A program made the position numbers and the translations under genes. From DATKRB01 sp963794215 (lineage in GTDB: Bacteria; Actinomycetota; Acidimicrobiia; Acidimicrobiales; RAAP-2): DNA of 64,000 nt. The notes under the pieces were generated by a model that saw nothing but the letters and a program-made list of their open reading frames with translations, was not told the origin of the DNA and did not search any database. Of this stretch, positions 1 through 8,487 are shown in pieces (the first letter of the stretch is position 1; the number at the start of each line of letters is the position of its first letter). The stretch is taken from contig CAWCCQ010000004.1 in assembly GCA_963794215.1 (NCBI GenBank), positions 186,001 through 250,000 on the forward strand, in the 5' to 3' direction.

Positions 1-339
1 AAGCCTCATTTCCGCCCTGGCGAGGTCCCACCGGCGGGCGCCGTGGTTTCCTTGGGCACCTTGACCACCACCTTGTCGGACGGCCACCTCGTTCAAGCAA
101 CCATCCAGCTCCAGCTGACGGTGGCCGAGACCGCCAAGGTAGAGGCCAAGGACCAGCCGCAGCTGCTGAACGCGGCCACCGCCACGCTCGGTGACCAGAC
201 CTATGGGGGACTGCTGGTCGAATCGGGTCGTACGGCGCTGAAGGCCGAGCTGCTGAAGGACTTCCAATCGGTCCTTGACCAGCCCAAAGGACCGGTGATG
301 GTCGACGCAGTCTTCCTGACCAGCTTCGTCGTCCAATGA
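1..339 (+). CDS. fliL: FliL, flagellar basal body-associated protein (3' part only)
   Basis: The frame is open from base 1 to the TGA at 337-339, so about 112 C-terminal residues are visible and the start lies before the window. They match the extracytoplasmic domain of FliL: a helix with TYGGLL, then the closing strand VFLTSFVVQ, which corresponds to the typical V-F/Y-x-T-x-F-V-x-Q end of the family. FliL is a single-pass membrane protein beside the stator that affects motor torque. The membrane helix is missing here only because of the window edge. The last bases of the gene are the first copy of a 26-base tandem repeat. Confidence 0.85.
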   Translation, partial: KPHFRPGEVPPAGAVVSLGTLTTTLSDGHLVQATIQLQLTVAETAKVEAKDQPQLLNAATATLGDQTYGGLLVESGRTALKAELLKDFQSVLDQPKGPVMVDAVFLTSFVVQ

Positions 340-401
340 CGAACCGGGGCAGAGTCGTCCAGTGACGAACCGGGGCAGAGTCGTCCAGTGACGAACCGGG
401 G
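329..401. repeat. 26-bp tandem repeat, 2.8 copies, overlapping the fliL stop
   Basis: The unit beginning TCGTCCAGTGACGAACCGGG recurs at 329, 355 and 381 with only one A/G difference between copies; the third copy is cut short at about 401. Each copy carries TGA in the same place, so the first provides the fliL stop. No inverted symmetry was seen, so it does not look like a terminator. Copy number may vary between strains (inference). Confidence 0.85.
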
Positions 402-419
402 TGACACAAGAATTGCCCC

Positions 420-447
420 TTCACCATCGCGCCCGATGTGCCGATAG
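420..447 (+). promoter_or_regulatory. Candidate sigma-28 promoter for flgN-flgK-flgL-fliW
   Basis: A GCCGATAG element at 440-447 matches seven of eight positions of the sigma-28 -10 consensus GCCGATAA. Sixteen bases upstream, at 420-423, is TTCA, a poor match to TAAA. The 16-base spacer is the same as at the better sites upstream of flgB, flhA and fliA. A perfect short hairpin, GGTTTG-ACG-CAAACC (461-475), would lie at the start of the transcript. The region 340-557 holds no gene. Confidence 0.4.
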
Positions 448-557
448 TCCTGCTGTGGATGGTTTGACGCAAACCTCGCTCGAGACCCTGGTCGGTTGCA
501 CCGAGGCGCAATTGACCGGCGCTCCGTCGGTTGGCATTCAAGTTCGAGGTGCAGCAC

Positions 558-959
558 ATGATGCTGTCGGCCGGGCGCAGCGCCTGGCTAAACGAGACGC
601 TCGGCGAGATGGAGGCAGCCATCGCGGCGGTGAACCAGGCGGACTCCACCTTCCGCTCGGCTCTCCAGCAGGCGGCGGTGAGCCTTGGCGTTGCACCCGA
701 GTCGACGCTCCGTGAGCTGGCCAAGGCCGCACCGGAGCCATGGGGCTACATCTTCGAGCAGGGACGTGACGATCTGGTCGCCTCTGTGGCGGAGGTCGGT
801 CGGCTCTGCACCGAGAACCGCAAACTGCTCGCCCGAGGCTTTCTCGCGACTGGCGCCGCCCTGACCCTGCTCGGCGTCGAGGTGCCGACGGCGTACGACT
901 CGAGCGGGGCCCTGAGCGCTGTGCAAGGAAGCGTCAACCTCCTGAACGCACGAGCCTGA
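558..959 (+). CDS. flgN: FlgN-family export chaperone for hook-associated proteins
   Basis: A 133-residue, mostly helical protein directly before flgK and flgL, the usual place for FlgN, the cytoplasmic chaperone that escorts FlgK and FlgL to the flagellar export gate. The frame opens earlier, at a TTG (531), but ATG 558 is preceded at good distance by GAGGTG (546-551) and was chosen; ATG 561 is also possible. Length (about 130-160 residues in the family) and the long heptad-like helices fit. There are two bases between its stop and the flgK start, so the genes are translationally coupled. Sequence similarity among FlgN proteins is low, so the call rests partly on context. Confidence 0.75.
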   Translation: MMLSAGRSAWLNETLGEMEAAIAAVNQADSTFRSALQQAAVSLGVAPESTLRELAKAAPEPWGYIFEQGRDDLVASVAEVGRLCTENRKLLARGFLATGAALTLLGVEVPTAYDSSGALSAVQGSVNLLNARA

Positions 960-961
960 CC

Positions 962-2335
962 GTGGACGAGTCGCTCAGCATTGCCTCCTCGAGCCTGGAC
1001 GCGATGCGGGCCGCCATGGCGGCCACTTCGGAGAACATCGCCAACGCCCAGACCCCGGGGTATGTGGACGAGTCGGCGCAGCTGTCGGCACTTCCTGGTG
1101 GCGACTCGCTCGGGGTCGGCGATGGGGTACAGGTCACCACCGTCGCCCAGGCGACCAACGCGCTGCTCGCTGCGAACAACTGGCAGGCCCAGGGATCGCT
1201 GGCCAACCTCAGCTCGCTGCAGCAGGTTCTGACGGGCGTCGAGAACCTCTTCCCGCTGGGCAACAGCACATCGTCGACGTCGGGTACCTCGGCCAACGAC
1301 AGTCTCGCGGGCGAGCTGGCCAGCTTCTGGTCGCAGTGGGATGCGGTTGCCGCCGACCCGAGCGCGAGCGCACCTCGGACCCAGCTGGTGACCATGGCCC
1401 AGGGCATCACCCAGGGCCTGAACGAGACTTCGGGCGAGCTCTCCTCCTTGGCTGCGAGCACGCAGAGCCAGCTCTCCCAGCAGGTGTCCCAGGTCAACGG
1501 GCTGCTGACGCAGGCGGCCCAGCTGAATCAGTCGATCCTCACCCAAGAGGGGTCCGGGGCCGATGCCAACCAGGGGGTCGACCAGCTCAATGCAGTGATC
1601 GGTCAGCTGTCCCAGCTCGCCGACGTCACAGTGCGCAGCGCACCGAACCGTACGGCGACCGTCTCGCTCGGAGGGATCGCCGTCGTCCAGGGAGATCAGG
1701 CGAGCACCCTGGCCGTTTCGACCGCCGGAGGCGTTACGTCGATCACCGCGCAACCCGGAGGTGTGGCAGCGCCGGTCGGTGGCGGCTCGATCGCTGGATT
1801 GTTGGCCGGGCTCAACCAGTACATCCCCCAATTCTCCTCCGAGCTGGACGCGGTGGCCTCAGCCCTGTCCAGCACGGTCAATGCGCAACTCGCTGCGGGC
1901 TACACCGCAAGCGGGGTTTCAGGTGCCACCGAGCCGATGTTCACAGGGTCAACGGCAGCCACTCTCGCCGTCAACCCGGCCGTTGTCGCCAACCCTTTGC
2001 TCCTCGCCGCGGCGAGCACAACTGGCGCCGCGGCGACCAATGACGGGAGCAATGCCCAGGCGATGGCCGAGCTCGGAACGTCGCCAGGCGCACCAGATGC
2101 CGCCTACCAGCAGCTGATCGGCGACCTCGGTACGGCCACCCAAAACGTGAACGCCCAAGTCACCGTCCAGACTTCGGTGGCCAACCAGGCCCAGCAGTCG
2201 TTGCAGGCGGTGAGCGGGGTCGACCAGGACCAAGAGCTCACGAACCTCATGCAGTTCCAGCAGATCTACCAGGCATCGGCGAAACTGATCTCCGTGGTCG
2301 ACACCGCGGTCCAGTCCTTGCTGAGCGCGGTGTAG
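962..2335 (+). CDS. flgK: FlgK, flagellar hook-filament junction protein 1
   Basis: 457 residues. The N-terminus has the axial-protein pattern (LDAMRAAMAATSENIANAQTPGY, about residues 14-36, including the S/N-N-I-A-N-x-x-T-P-G-Y box), and the C-terminus ends in the amphipathic D0 helix with LMQFQQIYQASAKLISVVD. FlgK is secreted and forms the first ring between hook and filament. The start is GTG at 962, two bases after flgN. The middle is rich in alanine, serine and threonine and somewhat shorter than in enterobacterial FlgK (about 550 residues). flgL follows after 13 bases, as is typical. Confidence 0.93.
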   Translation: MDESLSIASSSLDAMRAAMAATSENIANAQTPGYVDESAQLSALPGGDSLGVGDGVQVTTVAQATNALLAANNWQAQGSLANLSSLQQVLTGVENLFPLGNSTSSTSGTSANDSLAGELASFWSQWDAVAADPSASAPRTQLVTMAQGITQGLNETSGELSSLAASTQSQLSQQVSQVNGLLTQAAQLNQSILTQEGSGADANQGVDQLNAVIGQLSQLADVTVRSAPNRTATVSLGGIAVVQGDQASTLAVSTAGGVTSITAQPGGVAAPVGGGSIAGLLAGLNQYIPQFSSELDAVASALSSTVNAQLAAGYTASGVSGATEPMFTGSTAATLAVNPAVVANPLLLAAASTTGAAATNDGSNAQAMAELGTSPGAPDAAYQQLIGDLGTATQNVNAQVTVQTSVANQAQQSLQAVSGVDQDQELTNLMQFQQIYQASAKLISVVDTAVQSLLSAV

Positions 2336-2348
2336 GGGGGGTGAGACG

Positions 2349-3290
2349 ATGACTGCCATCGGCAGCTCCGGACCCGTGATCGTCACCCCGTCGGTCCTAA
2401 GCAACGACTTGATTTCCAACCTGACCTCAGACCAGGCAGCCATGGCGGCGCTGCAGGACGAGATCTCCTCCGGGCAGTCGCTGGTGTCCCCGTCGGACAA
2501 CCCCGCCGCCGCGTCTCAATCGCTGCAACTCCAGGCCAGCCTTACCCGCGCCAACCAGTACTCGACGAACGCGCAAACCGGCATGGGATGGCTGACTCTG
2601 GCCAACACCACCGTCAGCTCGGTCCTCTCGACATTGCAGTCGGTGCGCAGCGCGGTGTTGGGTCTGAGCGGGACTAGCCTTTCGGGAGGGTCCGCCGGGG
2701 TGACCGCTGTAGCGCAGCAGGTGAGCTCGGCCCTCACCCAGCTTGCCAGTCTGGCCAACACCCAATATGCGGGACAGGCGATCTTCGCGGGAACCGGCAA
2801 CGTGCAAGAGGCGTATTCGGCGGACGGGACCTACGTGGGTGCGGGCAACGCGCCGAGCGTGACGGTCGCCCCGGGAACCCAGGTGGCCATGTCAGTGGCC
2901 GGCCCGTCGATTTTCGGCTCGGGGGCCTCTGGGCTGTTGAGCAGCGCGCCAGGGAACCTCGGCGTGCTGGCCCAGATCGTCCAGGATCTCCAGACTGGCA
3001 CGACCGCCTCGATCGACACGGCCCAGACGGCCGACCTCGACAACCTCGACACGGCGATCAACCAGGTCGAATCGCAGGCCGCCGTGCTCGGTTCGAACCA
3101 GCAGCTCATGCAGTCCTATTCGGCCCAGGCGACGAGTACGTCGAGCGCGCTCGAAGAACAACTCGGTTCGCTGACCAACGTCAACATGGCGCAGGCCATC
3201 ACCAACCTGCAGCTCCAGCAGACCGCGTACCAGGCGGCCCTCTACGCCACCTCGCAACTCAACACCACCTCGCTCGTGAGCTACCTGTAG
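2349..3290 (+). CDS. flgL: FlgL, flagellar hook-filament junction protein 3
   Basis: 313 residues, the usual FlgL length. The N-terminal coiled D0/D1 segment (ISSGQSLVSPSDNPAAASQS) carries the flagellin/FlgL signature S-P-S-D-N-P, and the C-terminus has the matching helix with TNVNMAQAITNLQLQQTAYQ. FlgL is secreted through the flagellar type III system and forms the junction ring next to the first flagellins. It follows flgK closely and precedes fliW, the typical order flgN-flgK-flgL-fliW seen in Gram-positive bacteria. A GGGGGGTGAG stretch before the ATG serves as ribosome binding site. Confidence 0.93.
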   Translation: MTAIGSSGPVIVTPSVLSNDLISNLTSDQAAMAALQDEISSGQSLVSPSDNPAAASQSLQLQASLTRANQYSTNAQTGMGWLTLANTTVSSVLSTLQSVRSAVLGLSGTSLSGGSAGVTAVAQQVSSALTQLASLANTQYAGQAIFAGTGNVQEAYSADGTYVGAGNAPSVTVAPGTQVAMSVAGPSIFGSGASGLLSSAPGNLGVLAQIVQDLQTGTTASIDTAQTADLDNLDTAINQVESQAAVLGSNQQLMQSYSAQATSTSSALEEQLGSLTNVNMAQAITNLQLQQTAYQAALYATSQLNTTSLVSYL

Positions 3291-3311
3291 ACGACGGAGG
3301 GGTGGCGATCG

Positions 3312-3935
3312 ATGACAGTCAACGATGAGTCGCGAACCATGACGCCAGCCGCGCGCTCGTCGCTCGTTCCAAGCTTCACCATCGGCCCGGACCAGCCGGC
3401 CGCGCCATGCGCATCGGCAGGGGTCGACGCCAGCCCGGCGCGCTCGCTGTCGTTCATGGCGCCACTGATCGGCTGGCCGCACGCGACCCGCTTCGCCCTC
3501 AGCGACCTGGGTCCGAGCCCGGCTCCCTTTTGTCGCTTGGTCAGTCTCGACGACCATGGGCTTGCGTTCGTGGCGGCGCGACCCGGATGGCTGTTTCCCG
3601 ACTACGTCGTGGCAGTCCCCGGACCCGACGTGGAACGGCTCGGTCTGCGAGGACCCGAGGACGTCGAGGTTCTCGCCCTCGTCAGCCGCAGGGCGGGACT
3701 GTCACCCACCGTGAACCTTCTCGGCCCAATCGTGGTCAACCGGCATGATGGTCGATGTGCGCAGTTGGTATTGAGTGATTCGGATTACGGACCGGCGGTG
3801 CCGGCCGATGCCGGCTCGTCGCGTCCCCACGTGCCCGGCGGAACCGTTGCCGACAGCGCAGCAAGATCGTCAGGTGACCAGAGTGCCGCCGAGACGTTGG
3901 CCTCGCGGACGTCAAGCCAGACCTCTTTGCGGTAG
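3312..3935 (+). CDS. fliW: FliW, flagellar assembly factor and CsrA antagonist
   Basis: 207 residues. The FliW core runs from about residue 47 to 160: PLIGWP near its start, then PFCRLVSL, LAFVAARPGWLFPDY and, near its end, VNLLGPIVVN followed by AQLVL, all FliW family landmarks. FliW binds flagellin and, when free, CsrA, so that flagellin translation is matched to export. About 45 residues precede the core, which is unusual. After the core there is a 50-residue low-complexity tail that overlaps the 3' end of csrA on the other strand, so the true C-terminus could be shorter if an indel is present here. GGAGG at 3296-3300 supports the ATG. Confidence 0.85.
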   Translation: MTVNDESRTMTPAARSSLVPSFTIGPDQPAAPCASAGVDASPARSLSFMAPLIGWPHATRFALSDLGPSPAPFCRLVSLDDHGLAFVAARPGWLFPDYVVAVPGPDVERLGLRGPEDVEVLALVSRRAGLSPTVNLLGPIVVNRHDGRCAQLVLSDSDYGPAVPADAGSSRPHVPGGTVADSAARSSGDQSAAETLASRTSSQTSLR

Positions 3936-4409
3936 ACCCGCAGTGTCTCGGGGGCGTCTACGCCGATGCGGGCCTCCACGCCTGACGCCGAGAGCACGCT
4001 GAGTGAGATGGTGTCGGCCAGCCGTGGCGTTCGCACGTGAAGGTGGGCGATGTGGCCGTCGCCGGCCGGAGACACTGACGTCGACACCGAAAGACCATTG
4101 ATCTCAAGGGACTCGTCGGGCCGACGGCGGAGCAGTAGCACCGCGTCGTCGCGCCCCTCGTGACCTTCAGGCGACGGCGCGACGGTGACCGACGTCACCC
4201 GCCCCCGGTGCTCGACGCTGGACGGTGAACGGATGCCGAGGCAGACCTCCTCGTCGGCGGCAGCCAGCACGCTCAGCGCGACGCCGCGCCAGCATGTCCG
4301 GCCCCTCGAAGCCAAGCCACGCTCGCCGGTCGACGAGCGAGACCACGGTCACCGACAGCCCACCCTCGAAGACGATCGCCTCGTTGGATCGCCGACGCAG
4401 CACGAGCAT
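3785..4409 (-). CDS. csrA: Tandem CsrA-like translational regulator, with an apparent frameshift
   Basis: Reading from ATG 4409 (preceded by GGGAGAAGG), the protein begins MLVLRRRSNEAIVFEGGLSV, a clear CsrA start. After GFEGPDM, near 4275-4300, similarity moves to another frame (VALSVLAAADEEVCLGIRSP). A second CsrA-like unit follows: LLLRRRPDESLEI and, at the end, EARIGVDAPETLRVYRKEVW, which matches CsrA strands 4 and 5 including the RNA-contacting arginine region. In each unit the strand 3-4 hairpin appears twice. Normal CsrA is about 60-75 residues, so this roughly 205-residue tandem form is atypical. CsrA blocks flagellin mRNA translation and is antagonised by FliW, encoded convergently next to it. 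The frameshift may be an assembly error. Confidence 0.7.
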
Positions 4410-4531
4410 CTGCCTACCTTCTCCCTCGAGACAACCCGACCGTTCGTCGTCGTTGTGGCCCTGACGCGACCCATATCTTCGCACCGCGTGGCCTACGGAG
4501 ACGAACGGTTTGAGGGTGCGGCAGGCGGCGG

Positions 4532-4840
4532 CTAGTGCTCGTCCGGCTCGTGGTCCTGCCCGGGGTTCCGACCGCGTAGCGTTCGAATGCGCTGCTCGAG
4601 CTCGCGCTGGCGCGCCTGGCGGGAGTAGGTGTCGAAGAGGGTCTCCAAGATGGCCGCCCCGGCCCAGCAGAACGCCACCGCGACGGCAAAGCGGAACAGC
4701 GCGGTCGCCAGCCCGAGACTGCCGTCGAGCAGCAGATCGATCGACGGGAGCGAGACGACCAGCGCCGCGAGCACGACGAGCTCTGGCCGACGGACGCCCC
4801 GCACGTCACCGACCTCGCGCCGCGGAGTCGTCGGACTCAT
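4532..4840 (-). CDS. Small membrane protein of unknown function
   Basis: 102 residues, not recognised as a known family. Two hydrophobic stretches (about residues 20-38, LVVLAALVVSLPSIDLLL, and 46-66, ALFRFAVAVAFCWAGAAILE) suggest two membrane helices, followed by a charged, probably coiled C-terminal tail (YSRQARQRELEQRIRTLRGR). It sits between flhF and csrA in the minus-strand unit, 18 bases after the flhF stop, so it is probably co-transcribed with flagellar genes. A role in flagellar assembly or placement is only a guess from position. ATG 4840 is the furthest upstream start that avoids overlap. Confidence 0.6.
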   Translation of the reverse strand: MSPTTPRREVGDVRGVRRPELVVLAALVVSLPSIDLLLDGSLGLATALFRFAVAVAFCWAGAAILETLFDTYSRQARQRELEQRIRTLRGRNPGQDHEPDEH

Positions 4841-4858
4841 CGCGTTGGGTGACGTCGT

Positions 4859-6239
4859 TCATCGGGTAGCCACGAGATCCGTCGTGATCTGAGCCCACCG
4901 TTTGGCGGTGGCCGGAAAACCGTCGAGGCGAAGGACCGGCACCCCGGCGCCAAGTGCGGCAGCCGGGGTACAGGTGCTGTCGATCTGCTCGACTACCAGG
5001 GCGTCGAGACCACCGATCATGCGGGCCCAGCGACCGATGTCCTCGGGCTTGGTGGTCGCCAGATGCTGGCCCAACGTGATCGAGGGTCGGAGTGCTTTGA
5101 GCATCGCCTTGGCCCATTCGTGATCGCACCCGAGCAACGGTGCATTGACCGCGACGAGACCCACGCGGTCGCGTCGCCATCCCGGTGAAAGCGCCGCGGC
5201 CTCCTCGGGGGTGCGGACAAAAAGGTCGGGCGCTAGCGCCCGGGCGGCGCGCCACGGCGCGGCGACCGCGACCTCATCGGGGTCGAGCCCGAGTTCGACG
5301 GCCAGGTCGCGCGCCGCAGCTCTTGCCTCGTGGCCTTCCCCGACGACGGCGATCAAGCTGCCAGCCACAGCGGGCAGGGCGGGTGGGGGCGGCAGTGCGC
5401 TGAAGGCTTCCTCGACGGTGAAGTCCGCCGCCGCCAATCGCTCCATCCCCGCCAGCAGGTGCTCGGGAAATCCGGCTCCCTGCAAGAGGTCGAGGACCGT
5501 CGCGAGACGTCGTGCCGAAGTGGCGGGTCCGCCTTGCCGGGTCGGGCCCGAAGGTGCCGGGTTGCGCTGAGTTGTGGCCGGGGGTGGTGCACCGCCGACG
5601 AGGATGCCCGAGCTGCGGGCGGCGTCGTCGGATTCTCGTTGGTGCGGCGCCAGGACCCTGGCCCTTGTCGGCGAGGACGCTTCCCAAAGCGACCCGGGGC
5701 AAGATATGCCCGGGGCGGTACTCGCCGGGCGCCTCGCCGAGCGAGTTGGCCACACCTTCGAGCACAGCGTCGAAGGACGGAACCCGAGCGCGAGCACCAA
5801 GCTCGAGCACGTCCACCGTGCTGTCGGCCAGGCGTCCGAGCGTTGCGGCCTGCCCTGCCTCCAGGCCGACCCATCCCGCGAACCCGTCTGGGTTCATAGA
5901 TGGCAGCCCGGGTGGGACGGCCGTTGTCGGGATCGCGGTGGGTGGGAAGGGGGGTACCGATGGGACAGTTGCGGAGGCAACGGGGTCGGGCGACAGGGGA
6001 TTGGCGGGGACCGCGGTCCTTTGTGCCGGCGCCTCGTGGTTTGGCACTGCGTCCTGACCACGAGGCGCCGGCACCAAGGGCTCGACCTCGATCCGATAGA
6101 CGACCCTGCTGAAGAAGCCGAAGATTCCCCCCTTGCGGGCCTCTTCGGGCTCGGTTATCCGGACGCCGGTACCGTGCTTCTCCCAGACGTCGCGCAGCAA
6201 GCGCTCGGGATCGCGGCCTTCATACACCAAGCGCTGCAT
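4859..6239 (-). CDS. flhF: FlhF-like SRP-type protein with a degenerate P-loop, frameshifted
   Basis: The N-terminus (ATG 6239) has the FlhF B-domain pattern, including EEARKGGIFGFFSR, then a proline-rich linker (about residues 65-115). The frame shifts near 5620-5660 (between APTR and ESDDAARSSG). The C-terminal part resembles the FlhF GTPase domain: AGSLIAVVGEGHEARAAARD stands where GxxGxGKTT belongs, and LDALVVEQIDSTCTPAAALG where the TKLDE region belongs. The P-loop lysine and the TKxD guanine-binding motif are absent, so GTP binding is doubtful. FlhF normally sets flagellar position and number. It overlaps the end of flhA by 20 bases, the usual flhA-flhF order. The shift may be an assembly indel. 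Confidence 0.7.
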
Positions 6240-8281
6240 CGACTCTGCTCACCACCCCGATCCGATTGAGCTGCACTTGGCGGCCGACCTCGTTGATGGA
6301 CATGACCGCCATACGCGGGAGCGCCGCGGCGAACAGCGGCACCAGCGCCTGGCGAAGGGCTGACGCCACGACGAGTACTGGGAACTGCCCACCCCGTCCA
6401 GCGTCGTCATAGAGTCGTCGGACCTCAGAGACGAGGTGCTCGGTGAGCCGAGGCTCGACAGCCAGGACCGAGCCGGCCTCGGTCATATGGACACCGTTGA
6501 CCAGTGTCTGTTCGAACGAGGCGTCGACGGTGATGACGGTTAAGACGCCGTCGACTGCGTGCGTGGAGGTGATCATGGGCCCAAGGGCGGCCCGAGCAGC
6601 CTCGACAAGCGACAGGGATGTCTTGTTGGGTTGGCGGCTGCGCTCGGTCACGGCCTCGACGATGCGCACGAAGTCGATGATGGGCACCCCTTCGCGCAAG
6701 AGCGATCCGAGGACACGGTGGAGGTCGGTCAACGTGAGCTGGGCCACCTTCATCTCCTCGATGACCGCCGGATCGGTGGCGCGAACCGAGTCGAGGAGGA
6801 TCTGCACCTGCTGTGCGCTCAGGAGGTCCGCCGCATGGGTGGACACGACCTCGGCGAGGTGGGTGATGACCGCCGCCGAGCGGTCAATGGGTGTGATCCC
6901 AAGAAGGATCGCTTGCTCGCGCGCCTCGGCCGGAATCCACTTCGCCGGTAGACCGAAGACCGGCTCGATCGTCAGGTCGCCCGGCAGCGCCTCGAGCCCA
7001 CTGCCGATGGCCAACATGCGCCCTGGCGGGGCGTGGCCCCTTGCTACCTCCACCCCGTTGACCTTCACCGCATAGGTGCTGGACGAGAGATTGAGGCTGT
7101 CCCTGGTTCGTACCGTGGGAATTGCGAATCCCTTCTCGAACGCGATCTTCCGCCGCAACCCGCGCACCCGGTCGAGGAGATCGCCACCTCGCTCTGGGTC
7201 CGCCAGGGAAGTGAGATTCTGGCGCCAACTCGAGCTCGAGCCGTTCGAGACGCATCTCGCCCGCTAGTGCCTGGGGGGTATCTGGGGCAGCCAATCCGGT
7301 CGGCTGCTCGCCAGCCTGGTCCTCGACGGCGCTGGCGGCGGAACCTCGGATCCTCCCCGAGGCGAGGTACAGGATCGCGCCCACCACCAAGAACGGGATG
7401 TGCGGGAGGCCGGGCACCAGCCCGAGCACCGCCATGGCGACGCCGGCGATCTGCAGTGCCCTTGGCTGCCTGGTGATCTGTCGAACGACATCGGTGCCGA
7501 AGTCCTCATCCTCGGTCGCCCCGCGGGTGACGATGATTCCCGCGGAGATGGACAGCAACAGCGCGGGGATTTGGGAGACCAGTCCGTCGCCGATCGAGAG
7601 GATGCTGTAGGTGTGGATGGCATCGCTCACCGATAGGTGCATCTGGATCACCCCGATGGCGAAACCGCCGACGAGGTTGATGAAGGTGATGACCAACGCC
7701 GCAACGGCGTCGCCTCTGACGAACTTGCTGGCACCGTCCATGTTCCCGTAGAACTCGGACGTCTCGTCGATCTCCTTGCGCCGCCGCCGCGCCTCCTTCT
7801 CGTCGATCAGCCCGGTGTTGAGCTCGCCGTCGATGGCGACCAACTTCGGTGCCATCGCGTCGAGGGAGAAACGGGCGGCGACCTCCGAGACTCTTCCGGC
7901 GCCACTCGTCACCACCACGAACTGGATGATGATCAAGATCAGGAAGACGACGATCCCTACGACGATCTGACCTCCGACCACGAAGCTGCCGAAGCTGTGC
8001 ACCACTGTTCCGGCGTCGGCGTGGAGGAGGACCAGTCGGGTGACGCTGACATTGATCGCCAGGCGAAACATGGTGGCGATCAACAGGAGCGAAGGAAACG
8101 CGGAGAAGTCTCGGGCCTTCTTGACGTGCATGGTGGTGAGCAGCACGACCAGCGCGGCCGACATGTTGATCGTGATCAGCAGGTCGAGGACGTAGGTCGG
8201 CAACGGCACGACCAGCATCGCCACGATGACGATGACCGCACCGGGCACCCCGAAGAGGCCCATCCTCTGTTGGCCGGTCAT
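6220..8281 (-). CDS. flhA: FlhA, flagellar type III export gate protein, frameshifted
   Basis: The N-terminal half (ATG 8281) has about eight membrane helices (VIVIVAMLVVPLPTYVLDLL and others) and the conserved FlhA loop containing AAVARFSLDAM-like sequence (VAARFSLDAMAPKLVAIDGE). The C-terminal half, in another frame, has GGDLLDRVRGLRRKIA, then VKVNGVEVARGHAPPGRML and PAKWIP, the usual cytoplasmic domain. The switch lies near 7205-7230, right after LELELAPE, and one extra base explains it. FlhA forms the nonameric export gate that docks FliI/FliH and chaperones. An AAAGGA sequence precedes the start, and a TAAA-N16-GCCGATGG promoter lies 87 bases upstream. Confidence 0.9.
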
Positions 8282-8367
8282 GGACCTGTCCTTTTGACGT
8301 TCGGCTCCGAGTCGAGGTTCAGCCGGTCGGGCCCCGACCGGCTACCGGCTCGTTCCAAGTCACCTGT

Positions 8368-8395
8368 CCATCGGCAGCCCGGTGCGGAACCTTTA
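8368..8395 (-). promoter_or_regulatory. Candidate sigma-28 promoter for flhA-flhF-csrA
   Basis: On the minus strand TAAA (8395-8392) is followed after exactly 16 bases by GCCGATGG (8375-8368), matching four of four and six of eight consensus positions. A start near 8361 would leave a leader of about 80 bases before the flhA ATG at 8281. It lies in the 206-base gap after the last glycosyltransferase, giving the flhA unit its own promoter. Confidence 0.6.
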
Positions 8396-8487
8396 CAGCC
8401 AAGTGGTTCCCGCGTGCCCCTTCGCCCCTCCTCGCCCGGTGGACCTCGTGGGGTCCGCGCAGGTCGCGATCGAGGAGCCGACCTCGA

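Noticed and set aside
329..401. Short repeats as a possible CRISPR array
   Set aside because: Units are directly adjacent with no spacers and no cas genes are present in the window.
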